DNA of 64,000 nt from Pseudomonas botevensis (GCF_019145475.1 NZ_JAHTKI010000017.1:1-64000), one strand, 5' to 3'; positions 35,033 to 43,738 are shown, counted from the first letter of the stretch. Made by a program: numbers and translations. The notes: generated by a model from the sequence alone, not told the origin.

Positions 35033-35941
35033 TCAATCACGCCCTTTGATGGTCTGACTCCGCTGCCCATTGACTCCCACCGGCACTTCCCCTTTGAGCG
35101 TCACCCGGCGCACCACGCGATCCTGAGTGCCGTAATCATCGATCGCATAATGCTGGGTCGAGCGGTTATCCCAGATCGCCACGTCACCGGCCTTCCAGCG
35201 CCAGCGCACGGTGTTTTCCTGACGGATCACATGGCTCTGCAACAACCCGAACAAGTGCGCCGAATCGGCCTGGGAATAGCCCTTGATGCGTTTGACGAAA
35301 TGCCCCAGCAGCAAGCTTTTCTCGCCACTGACCGGATGCACGCGCACCACCGGATGCTCGGTCTCGTAGACGGTCGATGTGAAGACCTTGCGGTAGCGCT
35401 CAAGCTTCTCCGCCGAGACGTCCGGCTTTGCGGAGGCGTAGTCGTATTCGTTGCTGTGCACGGCCACCAGTTTGTCCGCCAGCTCACGCAACTCGGTCGG
35501 CAGGCCGTTGTAGGCGGTCGCGGTGTTGGCCCACAGGGTATCGCCGCCGAATGCGGGGGCCACGACGGAACGCAGGATCGAGGCCTTCGGATAAGCGTCG
35601 ACAAAGGTCACGTCGGTGTGCCACGAGTTGGCGCGCTGGCCCTCGGCGCCGTCCAGTTCCAGCAGATAACGGGTGCCCTCGCGGGACGGCACGGTCGGAT
35701 GCGCCACCGGCTCGCCGAGCAGATGGGCGAAGGCTTCCTGGCGTTGATCGTCGAGCTGGGTCTGCTCGCGGAAGAACACCACCTTGTACTGGATCAGCGC
35801 CTGCTGGATCGCCTCGACCGTGGCGGCGTCCAGCTCGCCGGACAACTGCACACCACGGATTTCAGCACCGATACGACCGGCCACCGGATGAATGTCCAGC
35901 GCGTGGACAGCGGGTTTTACAGCGAGTGCGGCATTGCTCAT
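35033..35941 (-). CDS. atsK: Alkylsulfatase dioxygenase AtsK (Fe(II)/2-oxoglutarate)
   Basis: A 302-residue TauD-family dioxygenase. Counting from ATG 35941, the metal ligands fall at His108, Asp110 (SWHTDVTF) and His264 (STQHYAIDDYG), with arginines at 275 and 279 (DRVVRRV). These match the numbering I recall for AtsK of P. putida S-313. AtsK hydroxylates alkyl sulfate esters so that they split into aldehyde and sulfate. The start has GAGGGTC upstream; an earlier frame start (35986) would break the numbering. It is divergent from the SftR-like gene, as in P. putida. Cytoplasmic. Confidence 0.92.
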   Translation of the reverse strand: MSNAALAVKPAVHALDIHPVAGRIGAEIRGVQLSGELDAATVEAIQQALIQYKVVFFREQTQLDDQRQEAFAHLLGEPVAHPTVPSREGTRYLLELDGAEGQRANSWHTDVTFVDAYPKASILRSVVAPAFGGDTLWANTATAYNGLPTELRELADKLVAVHSNEYDYASAKPDVSAEKLERYRKVFTSTVYETEHPVVRVHPVSGEKSLLLGHFVKRIKGYSQADSAHLFGLLQSHVIRQENTVRWRWKAGDVAIWDNRSTQHYAIDDYGTQDRVVRRVTLKGEVPVGVNGQRSQTIKGRD

Positions 35942-35996
35942 GGGTAGACCCTCATCGACTGCTTGCGGTTGGCGGCAGCGAAACAACGCTCTATCT

Positions 35997-36023
35997 ATAT
36001 TCCATATACATCTAATAGATATT
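35997..36023. promoter_or_regulatory. AT-rich box between atsK and sftR
   Basis: ATATTCCATATACATCTAAT followed by AGATATTC. Its ATATTC start resembles the boxes at 149, 32208 and 54599. GGAATAAGAGC follows at 36041, like GGAATAAGAAGC at 26770. It lies 56 bases upstream of atsK. Confidence 0.3.
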
Positions 36024-36078
36024 CACATGCTTCGTTGACGGAATAAGAGCTTGCATTTAAAACCTCAGGCAACCCTCG

Positions 36079-36110
36079 TCGCAAATGCCTTCGAGCTATT
36101 TTTAGGATGC
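36079..36110 (-). promoter_or_regulatory. Sulfate-ester box, copy D
   Basis: On the minus strand: GCATCCTAAAAATAGC, then TCGAAGGCATTTGCGA. It keeps the A-tract, TCGAA and GGCATT positions of the other copies. It points at atsK, whose start is 138 bases away. It abuts the start codon of the divergent LysR gene (36122), repeating the layout at 32290. Confidence 0.5.
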
Positions 36111-36121
36111 CGGAAAAGCAT

Positions 36122-37042
36122 ATGGATCTTCGCCAGCTGCGCTACTTCATCGCCCTCAACGAGCACCGCAGCTTTGTCCGCGCGGCGGACGCGATGGGCA
36201 TCACGCAACCGGCGTTCAGCCGCAGTATTCAAGGGCTGGAGCAGGAGTTCGGCTGCGTGCTGGTGGATCGCGGCAACAAGGATCTGCGCCCCACGCCCGA
36301 AGGCCAGGTGGTGTTGCAACACGCTCTGACCCTGGTCCAGGGCGCGGCATTGCTCAGCGCCGAAGTGACGCAAATGACCAAGCTCGATGCCGGCGAACTG
36401 CACTTCGGTTGCGGCCCTGCGCCGGCCGTGAAACTGGTGCCGGACGCCGTGGCGCAATTCATCAACGCTCACCCGAAAGTACGCACCTGTTTTCAGGTGG
36501 ATAACTGGGAAAAACTCAGCCGCGCCCTGAGCCGCGAAGAGATCGAATTCTTCATCGCCGACATCCGCCATTTCGAGTCCGACCCGAACTTTCAGACCCG
36601 TGCGTTGACACCCAAGCGCGGGGTGTTTTTCTGCCGCCCGGGGCATCCGTTGCTGAGCAAGGAAAGCCTGTCGACCAACGACATGTTCGATTACCCGCTG
36701 GCGACCACATTGATCCCGCCGGGCATTCGCAAACTGCTGGCGAACCTCAGCGGGCGGATCGACTTTTCACCGACCATCGAAACCGAGCATTTCCCGGCAC
36801 TGGTCAAGGTCGTGCTGCAATCCAATGCGATTGGCGTGGGCACCGAAGAGGCGTTTGTCGAGGACATCGCCCAGGGCTCGCTGGCGCTGCTGCACTGGCG
36901 CAATCTGCCGCAGAACCTGGAGAGCATGAATGCGCGGTGCGGGATCGTCAGCCGGACCGGGTTTCGCCTGTCGCCGGCAGCACGGGCGATGATCGAGACG
37001 CTGGTGGCGGTAGACCAGCAGGACATCGGCGTCGCGGTTTAG
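36122..37042 (+). CDS. sftR: LysR-type regulator SftR
   Basis: A 306-residue LysR regulator opening MDLRQLRYFIALNEHRSFVR. The helix-turn-helix includes GITQPAFSRSIQGLEQEFGC. It lies divergent from atsK, the arrangement described for sftR in P. putida, where SftR controls sulfate-ester genes. I choose ATG 36122 (GGAAAAGCAT upstream) over ATG 36107, because 36107 falls inside the sulfate-ester box and homologues begin at MDLRQL. It is a paralogue of the regulator at 32328. Confidence 0.88.
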   Translation: MDLRQLRYFIALNEHRSFVRAADAMGITQPAFSRSIQGLEQEFGCVLVDRGNKDLRPTPEGQVVLQHALTLVQGAALLSAEVTQMTKLDAGELHFGCGPAPAVKLVPDAVAQFINAHPKVRTCFQVDNWEKLSRALSREEIEFFIADIRHFESDPNFQTRALTPKRGVFFCRPGHPLLSKESLSTNDMFDYPLATTLIPPGIRKLLANLSGRIDFSPTIETEHFPALVKVVLQSNAIGVGTEEAFVEDIAQGSLALLHWRNLPQNLESMNARCGIVSRTGFRLSPAARAMIETLVAVDQQDIGVAV

Positions 37043-37076
37043 GGCCTCTTCGCAGGCAAGCGCGCGAAGAGGCCCT
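37041..37076. terminator. Bidirectional terminator between sftR and atsR
   Basis: AGGGCCTCTTCGC pairs with GCGAAGAGGCCCT around a ten-base loop. It overlaps the sftR stop codon and serves two convergent genes. Confidence 0.7.
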
Positions 37077-37092
37077 CAAGAGCACCGAAAAA

Positions 37093-38106
37093 TCAGAGTT
37101 GGGCCGCCGCCAACCCAGGCGCCACCCAATCGCTCACCTTGAACGGCTTGCGGATCAGTTTCTGTTGCGCCGCCAGATCCACCTTGCCCTGCAAGCCTTC
37201 GAGGAACAGCGGATCGAGCGTCGACGGGAACACTTCGCTGAGATTCTGATCCTTGAGGTCCTGCGTCAGGATCACCGACGGATAACTCGCCAGGCCCGAC
37301 ACCAGTTGCACGTAAGCCTCCTTGTTTCTGTCCTGGGTCAGCCAGTCCACTGCCTGCTGCTGAGCCTTGAGCAGTTTCGCCACTGCCTCCGGGTGCGCAT
37401 CGATGAACTTGCCGGTGCCCAGCAATACCGCCTGTACGCTGCCGGCACCATCGAGGTCCTTGGTATTGAGTGGCAGCTCGGCCAGCCCTTTGGCCTGCAA
37501 TGCCGTCAGTCCCGAACTGCCCCACGACGCATCGATCTGCTTCGCCGCCAGTGCGGCGACCGCCGCGTTGAAGTCGAGGTTGATCACCTTCACATCCTTC
37601 TCGCTCAAGCCCGCGCTCGCCAGCGCCGCATCGAACGACAACTGGGTCGCGGTGCCACGGAAGATCGCCACACGCTTGCCCTTGAGATCCTGCAAGGTCT
37701 TGATCCCCGATCCCGGCACCACACCCAGATACTGTTTCACCCCACGGGCGGTGGCGCTGAGCAGGCGCGTGTCCAGACCGTTGGACTTGCCGATGATCGC
37801 CGCCAGGTCACCCAGATAAGCCAGATCCACCTGGCCATTGGCGAACGCCTCGTTGATCACCGGCCCCGCCCCCTTGAAGAAGCTCCACTGAATCTTGATG
37901 CCCTGCTCGGCAAACGCCTTTTCGAAAATCTGCTGATCGCGCAAGACATCCACGATGCCCCCGCCGCTGTGCTGGGCACCGGCGCTCAGGTCGGGCACGG
38001 CGATCCTGATTTCCTTGAGTTCCTCGGCGCTGGCGCTGAACGCCAGCAGGCCCGCCAGCGCCGGGGCGGCGAACAGACTGATGACGCGTTTGAAGGGAAG
38101 GTTCAT
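37093..38106 (-). CDS. atsR: Sulfate-ester ABC transporter binding protein AtsR
   Basis: A 337-residue periplasmic binding protein of the SsuA/TauA/NitT family. The signal peptide is MNLPFKRVISLFAAPALAGL then LAFSASA. Domain blocks are SFFKGAGPVINEAFANGQVD, LAYLGDLAAIIGKSNGLDTR and GKRVAIFRGTATQLSFDAAL. ATG 38106 has AAGGAG upstream. It lies divergent from atsB-atsC, its transporter partners, and close to atsK and atsA. This is the ats import layout of P. putida and P. aeruginosa. It delivers aryl or alkyl sulfate esters to the inner-membrane importer. Confidence 0.88.
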   Translation of the reverse strand: MNLPFKRVISLFAAPALAGLLAFSASAEELKEIRIAVPDLSAGAQHSGGGIVDVLRDQQIFEKAFAEQGIKIQWSFFKGAGPVINEAFANGQVDLAYLGDLAAIIGKSNGLDTRLLSATARGVKQYLGVVPGSGIKTLQDLKGKRVAIFRGTATQLSFDAALASAGLSEKDVKVINLDFNAAVAALAAKQIDASWGSSGLTALQAKGLAELPLNTKDLDGAGSVQAVLLGTGKFIDAHPEAVAKLLKAQQQAVDWLTQDRNKEAYVQLVSGLASYPSVILTQDLKDQNLSEVFPSTLDPLFLEGLQGKVDLAAQQKLIRKPFKVSDWVAPGLAAAQL

Positions 38107-38254
38107 GGGTGCGGCTCCTTGGGTCACGACGGGCATTGAGGAGCCGAAAGTAGGCGGAATGTGCATCTGCGCTTAAATACTATAAATGCACATTTTTATA
38201 GCTTTTAACGCTAAGCGAGCGGCACCGGGACTTCCACAGCGATATGCATGGAGA
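38107..38254. promoter_or_regulatory. atsR promoter region with a CTATAAA/TTTATAG palindrome
   Basis: The part from 38165 to 38215 is AT-rich. It contains the inverted repeat CTATAAA-TGCACATT-TTTATAG (38180-38201), about 75 bases upstream of atsR. It may be the binding site of a dimeric regulator or part of the promoter. No gene is present here. Confidence 0.4.
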
Positions 38255-38286
38255 GCATCGAAAATATTCTTCGAATGCATTGGATG
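38255..38286 (+). promoter_or_regulatory. Sulfate-ester box, copy B
   Basis: GCATCGAAAATATTC, TTCG, AATGCATTGGATG. This and copy A are the closest pair. It points at atsB, whose start is 138 bases away, the same distance as copy D from atsK. Confidence 0.6.
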
Positions 38287-38423
38287 CGTATCGGGCTGTA
38301 AGCCTTAAATGGTCTGGCTTATCTCCCAATAGTATTGATTTGAATTTTTATAGATCAATTCTGCATACACCGTTTCTGTCTCGTGGGAGCGGCTGCCATG
38401 CAACCCGACAACGGAGGTCACCC

Positions 38424-40019
38424 ATGGCCCGAGAATCCTTGCTCCGCCTGCCACTCGCCGCCCCGCCGCTGAATCGACGGAGCTGGCCGACGTTGAGCCA
38501 GCGTCTGCTGCCGTGGCTGCTGCCCATCGCCCTGTTCGCTCTGTGGTGGCTCGCCGCGCGCCATCAATGGATGAGCGAGCAGATCCTGCCCGCGCCATCA
38601 CTGGTGTGGAACAGCGCCGTCGAACTGTCCCGGGGCGAGATCTGGAGCCATTTGTGGATCAGCCTGCAACGGCTGTTCTGGGGACTGCTGGCGGGGATTA
38701 CCGCCGGTGCCGTACTGGGCGCGACGCTGGGTTTCAGTCGACGTCTGGAGCGCTTGATCTTCCCGACCTTCGCCGGGCTGGCCCAAGTGCCGACGCTGGC
38801 ATGGATTCCGCTGTTCATGGTGTTCTTCGGCATCGGCGAAGTGCTGAAACTGGTGGTGCTGGTCAAGGCGATCGTGGTGCCCGTCACCCTCCACACCCTG
38901 GTCGGCGTGCGCGATGCACAACCCAAATTGCGCGAAGCCGCCGCCGTGTTGCGCCTGCCGCCACGGCTGTTGATCCGGCGCCTGGTACTGCCCGCCGCCC
39001 TTCCGGCATTCATGGCCGGCGTACGCCTGGCCCTGGCCGCCGGCTGGACGTCGCTGCTGGCGGTGGAACTGCTGGCGTCGAGTGAAGGCATCGGTTTCCT
39101 GATGGTCTGGGCGCGGCAGTTGTTCATGCTCGACATCGTTTTCGTGTGCATTGTGCTGATCGGCGTGATCGGCGTGGCAATGGATCGCGGCATCGGTCTG
39201 CTGGACAGGAAACTGGTGTACTGGCCGCATCCGGCCACCGCTGAAATTCGTCGCGGCCCGCGCCATGAAGGCTGGCAGCGTCTGCAACCGTGGCTGTTGC
39301 CGCTGGCGCTGTTCGCGCTGTGGCAACTGGCGACCGATCAACAATGGGTCGACCCCAACATTCTGGTCAGTCCGCTGACGGTGCTGGAAACCACGTACCA
39401 CGGACTGCTCGACGGCACCTTGATCAGCGCAATGGCCCTGAGTCTCGGCCGCACCCTTGGCGGCCTGCTGATCGGCGGCGGACTCGGCCTCACGCTGGGT
39501 CTGTTGCTCGGCCTGTCGCGCACCAGCGAACGCCTGCTCGGCCCGACTCTCGCGGCGCTGCGGCAGATCGCGATTTTCGCGTGGGTGCCGCTGCTCACTG
39601 CATGGTTCGGCCTCGGTGAACTGGCGAAATGGGTGTTCGTCGCCCTCGCCGCGTTTTTTCCGCTGTTTGTCGCCACCCAGCGCAGCGTCGCCAACCTGTC
39701 GCCACAACTCAACGAAGCCGCGCAGGTACTGCGCCTGAGCCTTGCTCAACGCCTGCGCCGCCTGGTGCTGCCGGGCGCCGCGCCGGGGATTTTCGCCGGC
39801 CTCAGGCTGAGCCTGATCTACGCCTGGCTCGGCACCATCGGCGCCGAATATTTCATGCCGTCCAACGGCGGCATCGGCAGCCAGATGATCGGCGCGCAAC
39901 AACTGCTGCGCATGGACCTGATCATGGCCGGGATGCTCCTGGTCGGCCTCATCGGCGCCCTGCTCAACCTCATTGGCCAACGCCTGGAAATCCGCGCCAC
40001 CCGCTGGAGACACGCATGA
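38424..40019 (+). CDS. atsB: Sulfate-ester ABC transporter fused permease AtsB
   Basis: A 531-residue inner-membrane protein made of two tandem permease domains, each about 260 residues. Each half has its own EAA loop: EAAAVLRLPPRLLIRRLVLP in the first and EAAQVLRLSLAQRLRRLVLP in the second. The halves share LPIALFALWWLA-like and LPLALFALWQLA-like openings, so the gene arose by internal duplication. The start has ACGGAGGTCACCC upstream; the open frame upstream to 38244 lacks that support. It forms the channel with AtsC. The stop overlaps the atsC ATG. Confidence 0.88.
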   Translation: MARESLLRLPLAAPPLNRRSWPTLSQRLLPWLLPIALFALWWLAARHQWMSEQILPAPSLVWNSAVELSRGEIWSHLWISLQRLFWGLLAGITAGAVLGATLGFSRRLERLIFPTFAGLAQVPTLAWIPLFMVFFGIGEVLKLVVLVKAIVVPVTLHTLVGVRDAQPKLREAAAVLRLPPRLLIRRLVLPAALPAFMAGVRLALAAGWTSLLAVELLASSEGIGFLMVWARQLFMLDIVFVCIVLIGVIGVAMDRGIGLLDRKLVYWPHPATAEIRRGPRHEGWQRLQPWLLPLALFALWQLATDQQWVDPNILVSPLTVLETTYHGLLDGTLISAMALSLGRTLGGLLIGGGLGLTLGLLLGLSRTSERLLGPTLAALRQIAIFAWVPLLTAWFGLGELAKWVFVALAAFFPLFVATQRSVANLSPQLNEAAQVLRLSLAQRLRRLVLPGAAPGIFAGLRLSLIYAWLGTIGAEYFMPSNGGIGSQMIGAQQLLRMDLIMAGMLLVGLIGALLNLIGQRLEIRATRWRHA

Positions 40020-40831
40020 ACGCACCGATTGTCAGCTTCACCCACGTAGGCAAATCCTTCGACGTCGACGGTTTCGAACTGGAGGCGATCCGCGAATTCA
40101 ACCTCGACATCGCCGAGGGCGAATTCGTCGCCATCGTCGGTTCCAGCGGCTGCGGCAAATCCACCCTGCTGCGTCTGCTGGTGGGCCTCGACACGCAATT
40201 TCGCGGGCAGATCAGCGTCGACGGCAAAGCCGTCAGCGGCATCGGCGGCGAGCGCGGCATCGTGTTTCAGGAACACCGTTTGTTCCCGTGGCTGACAGTG
40301 GCCGACAACATCGGCCTGGGGCTGGTCAACGAGCCGCTGAGCGCCGCCGAAAAGCAGCAGCGGATCAACGATTTCATCGATCTGGTGGGCCTGCGCGACT
40401 TCGCCCGCGCCTATCCGCATCAACTTTCCGGCGGCATGGCGCAGCGGGTGGCGATCGCTCGCGGCCTGGTGGCGAGCCCGCGAATCCTATTGCTCGACGA
40501 GCCCTTCGGCGCCCTCGACGCCCTGACCCGCCAACAGATGCAGGACGAACTGCTGGCGATCCGTGACCGGGCCAGGATCACCACGATTCTGGTCACCCAC
40601 GACGTCGAGGAAGCGATCTTCCTTGCCGACCGCGTGGTGGTGATGGAGCCGCGTCCGGGACGGATCAAGCAAGTGGTCGACATCGCCCTGCCCCATCCGC
40701 GCCAGCGCAGCAGTTTTGACTTCCATCAGTTGCGCGAGGAGCTGCTGCACGAACTGACCAGTGACGATCACTATCAACCGAACGAGCCCGCGCAGATCCG
40801 CGATCTGCCGCTGTCGTTCATCGCCTGCTGA
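40016..40831 (+). CDS. atsC: Sulfate-ester ABC transporter ATPase AtsC
   Basis: A 271-residue ATPase of the SsuB/TauB/NrtD group. Walker A is VGSSGCGKSTLLRLL, the Q-loop is in GIVFQEHRLFPWLTV, the signature is LSGGMAQRVAIARGL, and Walker B is ILLLDEPFGALDALT. It is coupled to atsB by an ATGA overlap and followed after 16 bases by atsA, so atsB-atsC-atsA form one transcription unit. Confidence 0.9.
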   Translation: MNAPIVSFTHVGKSFDVDGFELEAIREFNLDIAEGEFVAIVGSSGCGKSTLLRLLVGLDTQFRGQISVDGKAVSGIGGERGIVFQEHRLFPWLTVADNIGLGLVNEPLSAAEKQQRINDFIDLVGLRDFARAYPHQLSGGMAQRVAIARGLVASPRILLLDEPFGALDALTRQQMQDELLAIRDRARITTILVTHDVEEAIFLADRVVVMEPRPGRIKQVVDIALPHPRQRSSFDFHQLREELLHELTSDDHYQPNEPAQIRDLPLSFIAC

Positions 40832-40847
40832 ACAGGAGCTCTCGCGA

Positions 40848-42458
40848 ATGCCGCAACGTCCCAATTTCCTGGTGATCCTGGCCGACGATCTCGGTTTCTC
40901 CGACATCGGCGCTTTTGGCGGCGAGATCGCCACGCCGAACCTCGATGCGCTGGCCAGCAACGGCCTGCGCCTGACCGATTTCCACACCGCCCCGACGTGC
41001 TCACCGACCCGCTCGATGTTGCTCACCGGCACCGATCACCACATCGCCGGCATCGGCACCATGGCCGAAGCATTGACCCCGGAGCTGATCGGCAAACCGG
41101 GTTACGAGGGTTACCTCAACGACCGTGTCGTCGCTTTGCCAGAGCTGCTGCGCGAGGCCGGTTACCAGACGTTGATGAGCGGCAAATGGCACTTGGGCCT
41201 GACCGCTGAACTGGCGCCCCAGGCGCGCGGTTTCGAGCGTTCGTTCTCGCTGCTGCCGGGCGCGGCGAACCACTATGGTTTCGAGCCGACCTACGACGAA
41301 CACACGCCGGGTCTGCTGAAGTCCACCCCGGCGCTGTACATCGAGGACGACACGTTTCTCGATGAATTGCCGAAGGATTTCTATTCCTCCGACGCCTTCG
41401 GCGACAAGTTGCTGCAATATCTCAAGGAGCGCGACCAGAGCCGGCCGTTCTTCGCCTACCTGCCGTTTTCCGCACCGCACTGGCCGTTGCAGGCGCCAGC
41501 GGATGTCGTCGCAAAATACCGTGGCCGCTACGACGCGGGGCCGGAAGTGCTGCGTCTGGAGCGCCTGGAAAAACTCAAGGCACTGGGGTTGATCGAGGCG
41601 GATGTCGAGCCGCATCCGCTGATCCGGTTGACCGCGCAATGGGACGCCCTGAGCGATGAACAGCGGCAGATCTCCGCGCGGGCGATGGAGGTCTACGCGG
41701 CGATGGTCGAGCGCATGGACTGGAACATCGGCCGGGTCGTCGACTATCTGCGCCAGCAGGGGCAACTCGACAACACCTTCATCCTGTTCATGTCCGACAA
41801 CGGTGCCGAAGGTGCGCTGCTCGAAGCCTTTCCCAAGTTCGGCCCGGAGCTGCTGACCTATCTGAACCAGCATTACGACAACAGCCTCGACAACATCGGC
41901 CGTGGCAATTCCTACGTCTGGTACGGGCCGAGCTGGGCGCAGGTGGCGACCGCGCCGTCACGCCTGTTCAAGGCCTTCACCACCGAAGGCGGGATCCGCG
42001 TGCCGGCGCTGCTGCACTATCCGCAACTGCCGCTCAAGGGCCAGATCAGCCACGGCTTCGGCACGGTGATGGACATCACCCCGACCATCCTCGACCTGGC
42101 CGGCGTGCGTCATCCGGGCAAGCAATGGCGCGGCAAACCGGTGGCGCCGCTGCGGGGTAAATCCTGGCTGGGATTCCTGTCCGGCGAGACGCCGCAGGTG
42201 CATGACGAACACACCGTCACCGGTTGGGAATTGTTCGGTCGGCGGGCGATTCGGCAGGGGCAATGGAAAGCGGTGTACATCCCCGGACCGGTGGGGCCGG
42301 CGACGTGGCAGCTTTATGATTTGCGCAGTGATCCGGGGGAGATTCATGATCTGGCGCTGAGTCAGCCTGACAGACTCAGCACCTTGATCGGGCATTGGCA
42401 GCAGTATGTCGAAGAGACCGGGGTGATTTTGAGTGCCTCGCCGTTTCAGCCGGATTGA
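40848..42458 (+). CDS. atsA: Arylsulfatase AtsA
   Basis: A 536-residue type I arylsulfatase, the same length as AtsA of P. aeruginosa. Counting from ATG 40848, the metal ligands Asp13 and Asp14 (LADDLG) and the formylglycine cysteine Cys51 (TAPTCSPTRS) fall at the known positions. MSGKWHLG and a second metal pair near LFMSDNGAEGALLE are also present. No signal peptide, so it acts in the cytoplasm on imported aryl sulfates. It needs a formylglycine-generating enzyme encoded elsewhere. AACAGGAGCTCTCGCG precedes the start. It ends the ats operon. Confidence 0.93.
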   Translation: MPQRPNFLVILADDLGFSDIGAFGGEIATPNLDALASNGLRLTDFHTAPTCSPTRSMLLTGTDHHIAGIGTMAEALTPELIGKPGYEGYLNDRVVALPELLREAGYQTLMSGKWHLGLTAELAPQARGFERSFSLLPGAANHYGFEPTYDEHTPGLLKSTPALYIEDDTFLDELPKDFYSSDAFGDKLLQYLKERDQSRPFFAYLPFSAPHWPLQAPADVVAKYRGRYDAGPEVLRLERLEKLKALGLIEADVEPHPLIRLTAQWDALSDEQRQISARAMEVYAAMVERMDWNIGRVVDYLRQQGQLDNTFILFMSDNGAEGALLEAFPKFGPELLTYLNQHYDNSLDNIGRGNSYVWYGPSWAQVATAPSRLFKAFTTEGGIRVPALLHYPQLPLKGQISHGFGTVMDITPTILDLAGVRHPGKQWRGKPVAPLRGKSWLGFLSGETPQVHDEHTVTGWELFGRRAIRQGQWKAVYIPGPVGPATWQLYDLRSDPGEIHDLALSQPDRLSTLIGHWQQYVEETGVILSASPFQPD

Positions 42459-42492
42459 GGGTGCTTGAGAAACAGCTATCGCTGGCAGGTTG

Positions 42493-42528
42493 GCTCCCAC
42501 ATTTGGAATGCATTCCAAATGTGGGAGC
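42493..42528. repeat. Perfect 36-bp palindrome
   Basis: GCTCCCACATTTGGAATG is followed directly by its exact reverse complement, with no loop. It joins two GTGGGAGC-type repeat halves head to head. It lies between the stops of atsA and the convergent desaturase gene. It would form a long hairpin or cruciform and probably ends both transcripts. Confidence 0.8.
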
Positions 42529-42564
42529 TGGCCCTGCCAGCGATTAGGCCTTTGCAGTCAACCA

Positions 42565-43638
42565 TCAAGCCCGGGCTGTACGCACCTCTTCACTCACCAC
42601 GTCAGCCTGCCGAACAAACCGGTTCGCCCGCCCAAACGTCCCGAAATCATTGAACCGTACCCCCATCTCACGCATCACTTTATGCGCCACAGGCACGGTC
42701 ATCTGGCGAATGTAGAACGGCTCCTTCACCACAAAATGGTGAATCCCGTGGCTGCTGCCGAAGTTGAAGCAGAACGCCTGCAGCGGCCACAACCACCAAG
42801 GGTTCAACACCTGGCATTGCTGCAGCACATTGCCCGGCTCGACATCGCCGTAGTAGTGCATGTTCGAACTGATGAAGTGCAGGCAGAACGTGCGCAGCAC
42901 ATTCGGGCCGATGATGACGACCGCCGCGATGTCGATCACCTGCATCACCGACAGCGTGGTCGCCGACCATTCGATCGACGAGCCCATCAGCCAGGCAACG
43001 CCATTGGCCCCATGGAAACCGAGGAACACGTACCACGCGCCCCAATGCAGCAGCGCCAGCGGCGCGTAGACCTTCAGCGAACGCTTGAGGATGTTGAGCT
43101 TGTGCGCCCAGGTCTTGGCCCGAAGCATGCGGATGAACGCCGACATCACGTTGTCCCCGACCATCAGCAAGCGTGCAAAACCCCAGGGCTCGCCGTTGGT
43201 GATCGCCCGTTCTTCCATGTCGGTCTCGGTGCCGGAAACCTTGTGGTGATTGAGGTGCAAGTGGCGGCGGATCCACGGATTGATCGTGCTTGGCCGCGCC
43301 AGCCACACCAGGCCCATCATCAGGTTGTGCGGCACGCGCTGCTTGCGGAAATACATGCTGTGGATCAGGTCGTGCTCCAGCTCATGGGTCAGCGAAGCGA
43401 AAAAGGCGTTGAGCAGCAGGCACGCCCACCACGCCATGTGGCCGCTGATGTACAGCGCCGCCGAACCGATCATCCCGGCCAGGGCAAAGGCCAGAATCCC
43501 CGCTCCGAGCGCGTCCTGGTGCTTGAGAATCGGGTAGCGCTCACGCAGTTCGACGCCTTTGGCCAGCACCACTTGGCGAATATGCGCTGATCGCTGGGCA
43601 GCATTGTGTCGCTGGGGACTTGCAGAAGTACGGTCCAT
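42565..43638 (-). CDS. Membrane fatty-acid desaturase-like protein
   Basis: A 357-residue membrane di-iron protein. The three histidine boxes are HELEHD, HLNHHK and HGIHHF, with hydrophobic segments around residues 50-85 and 180-250. It belongs to the fatty-acid desaturase/hydroxylase superfamily. It differs clearly from the DesA-like protein at 56791. It is divergent from an AraC-type regulator, which may control it. Substrate (fatty acyl, or another lipid or hydrocarbon) is not fixed by sequence. Confidence 0.82.
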   Translation of the reverse strand: MDRTSASPQRHNAAQRSAHIRQVVLAKGVELRERYPILKHQDALGAGILAFALAGMIGSAALYISGHMAWWACLLLNAFFASLTHELEHDLIHSMYFRKQRVPHNLMMGLVWLARPSTINPWIRRHLHLNHHKVSGTETDMEERAITNGEPWGFARLLMVGDNVMSAFIRMLRAKTWAHKLNILKRSLKVYAPLALLHWGAWYVFLGFHGANGVAWLMGSSIEWSATTLSVMQVIDIAAVVIIGPNVLRTFCLHFISSNMHYYGDVEPGNVLQQCQVLNPWWLWPLQAFCFNFGSSHGIHHFVVKEPFYIRQMTVPVAHKVMREMGVRFNDFGTFGRANRFVRQADVVSEEVRTARA

Positions 43639-43738
43639 GCTTCCATCCTCTGGTTATCGATGTTCGCATCCTGCCTTGCAAAGGTTCTGAACGCGGTAGC
43701 CGAGAACGCCAACCTGTTGACCGGAAGCGCCAATCAGC

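Noticed and set aside
38244..38423. N-terminal extension of AtsB by 60 residues
   Set aside because: It would cover the sulfate-ester box and lacks a ribosome-binding site. ATG 38424 has GGAGGT and starts the usual permease N-terminus.
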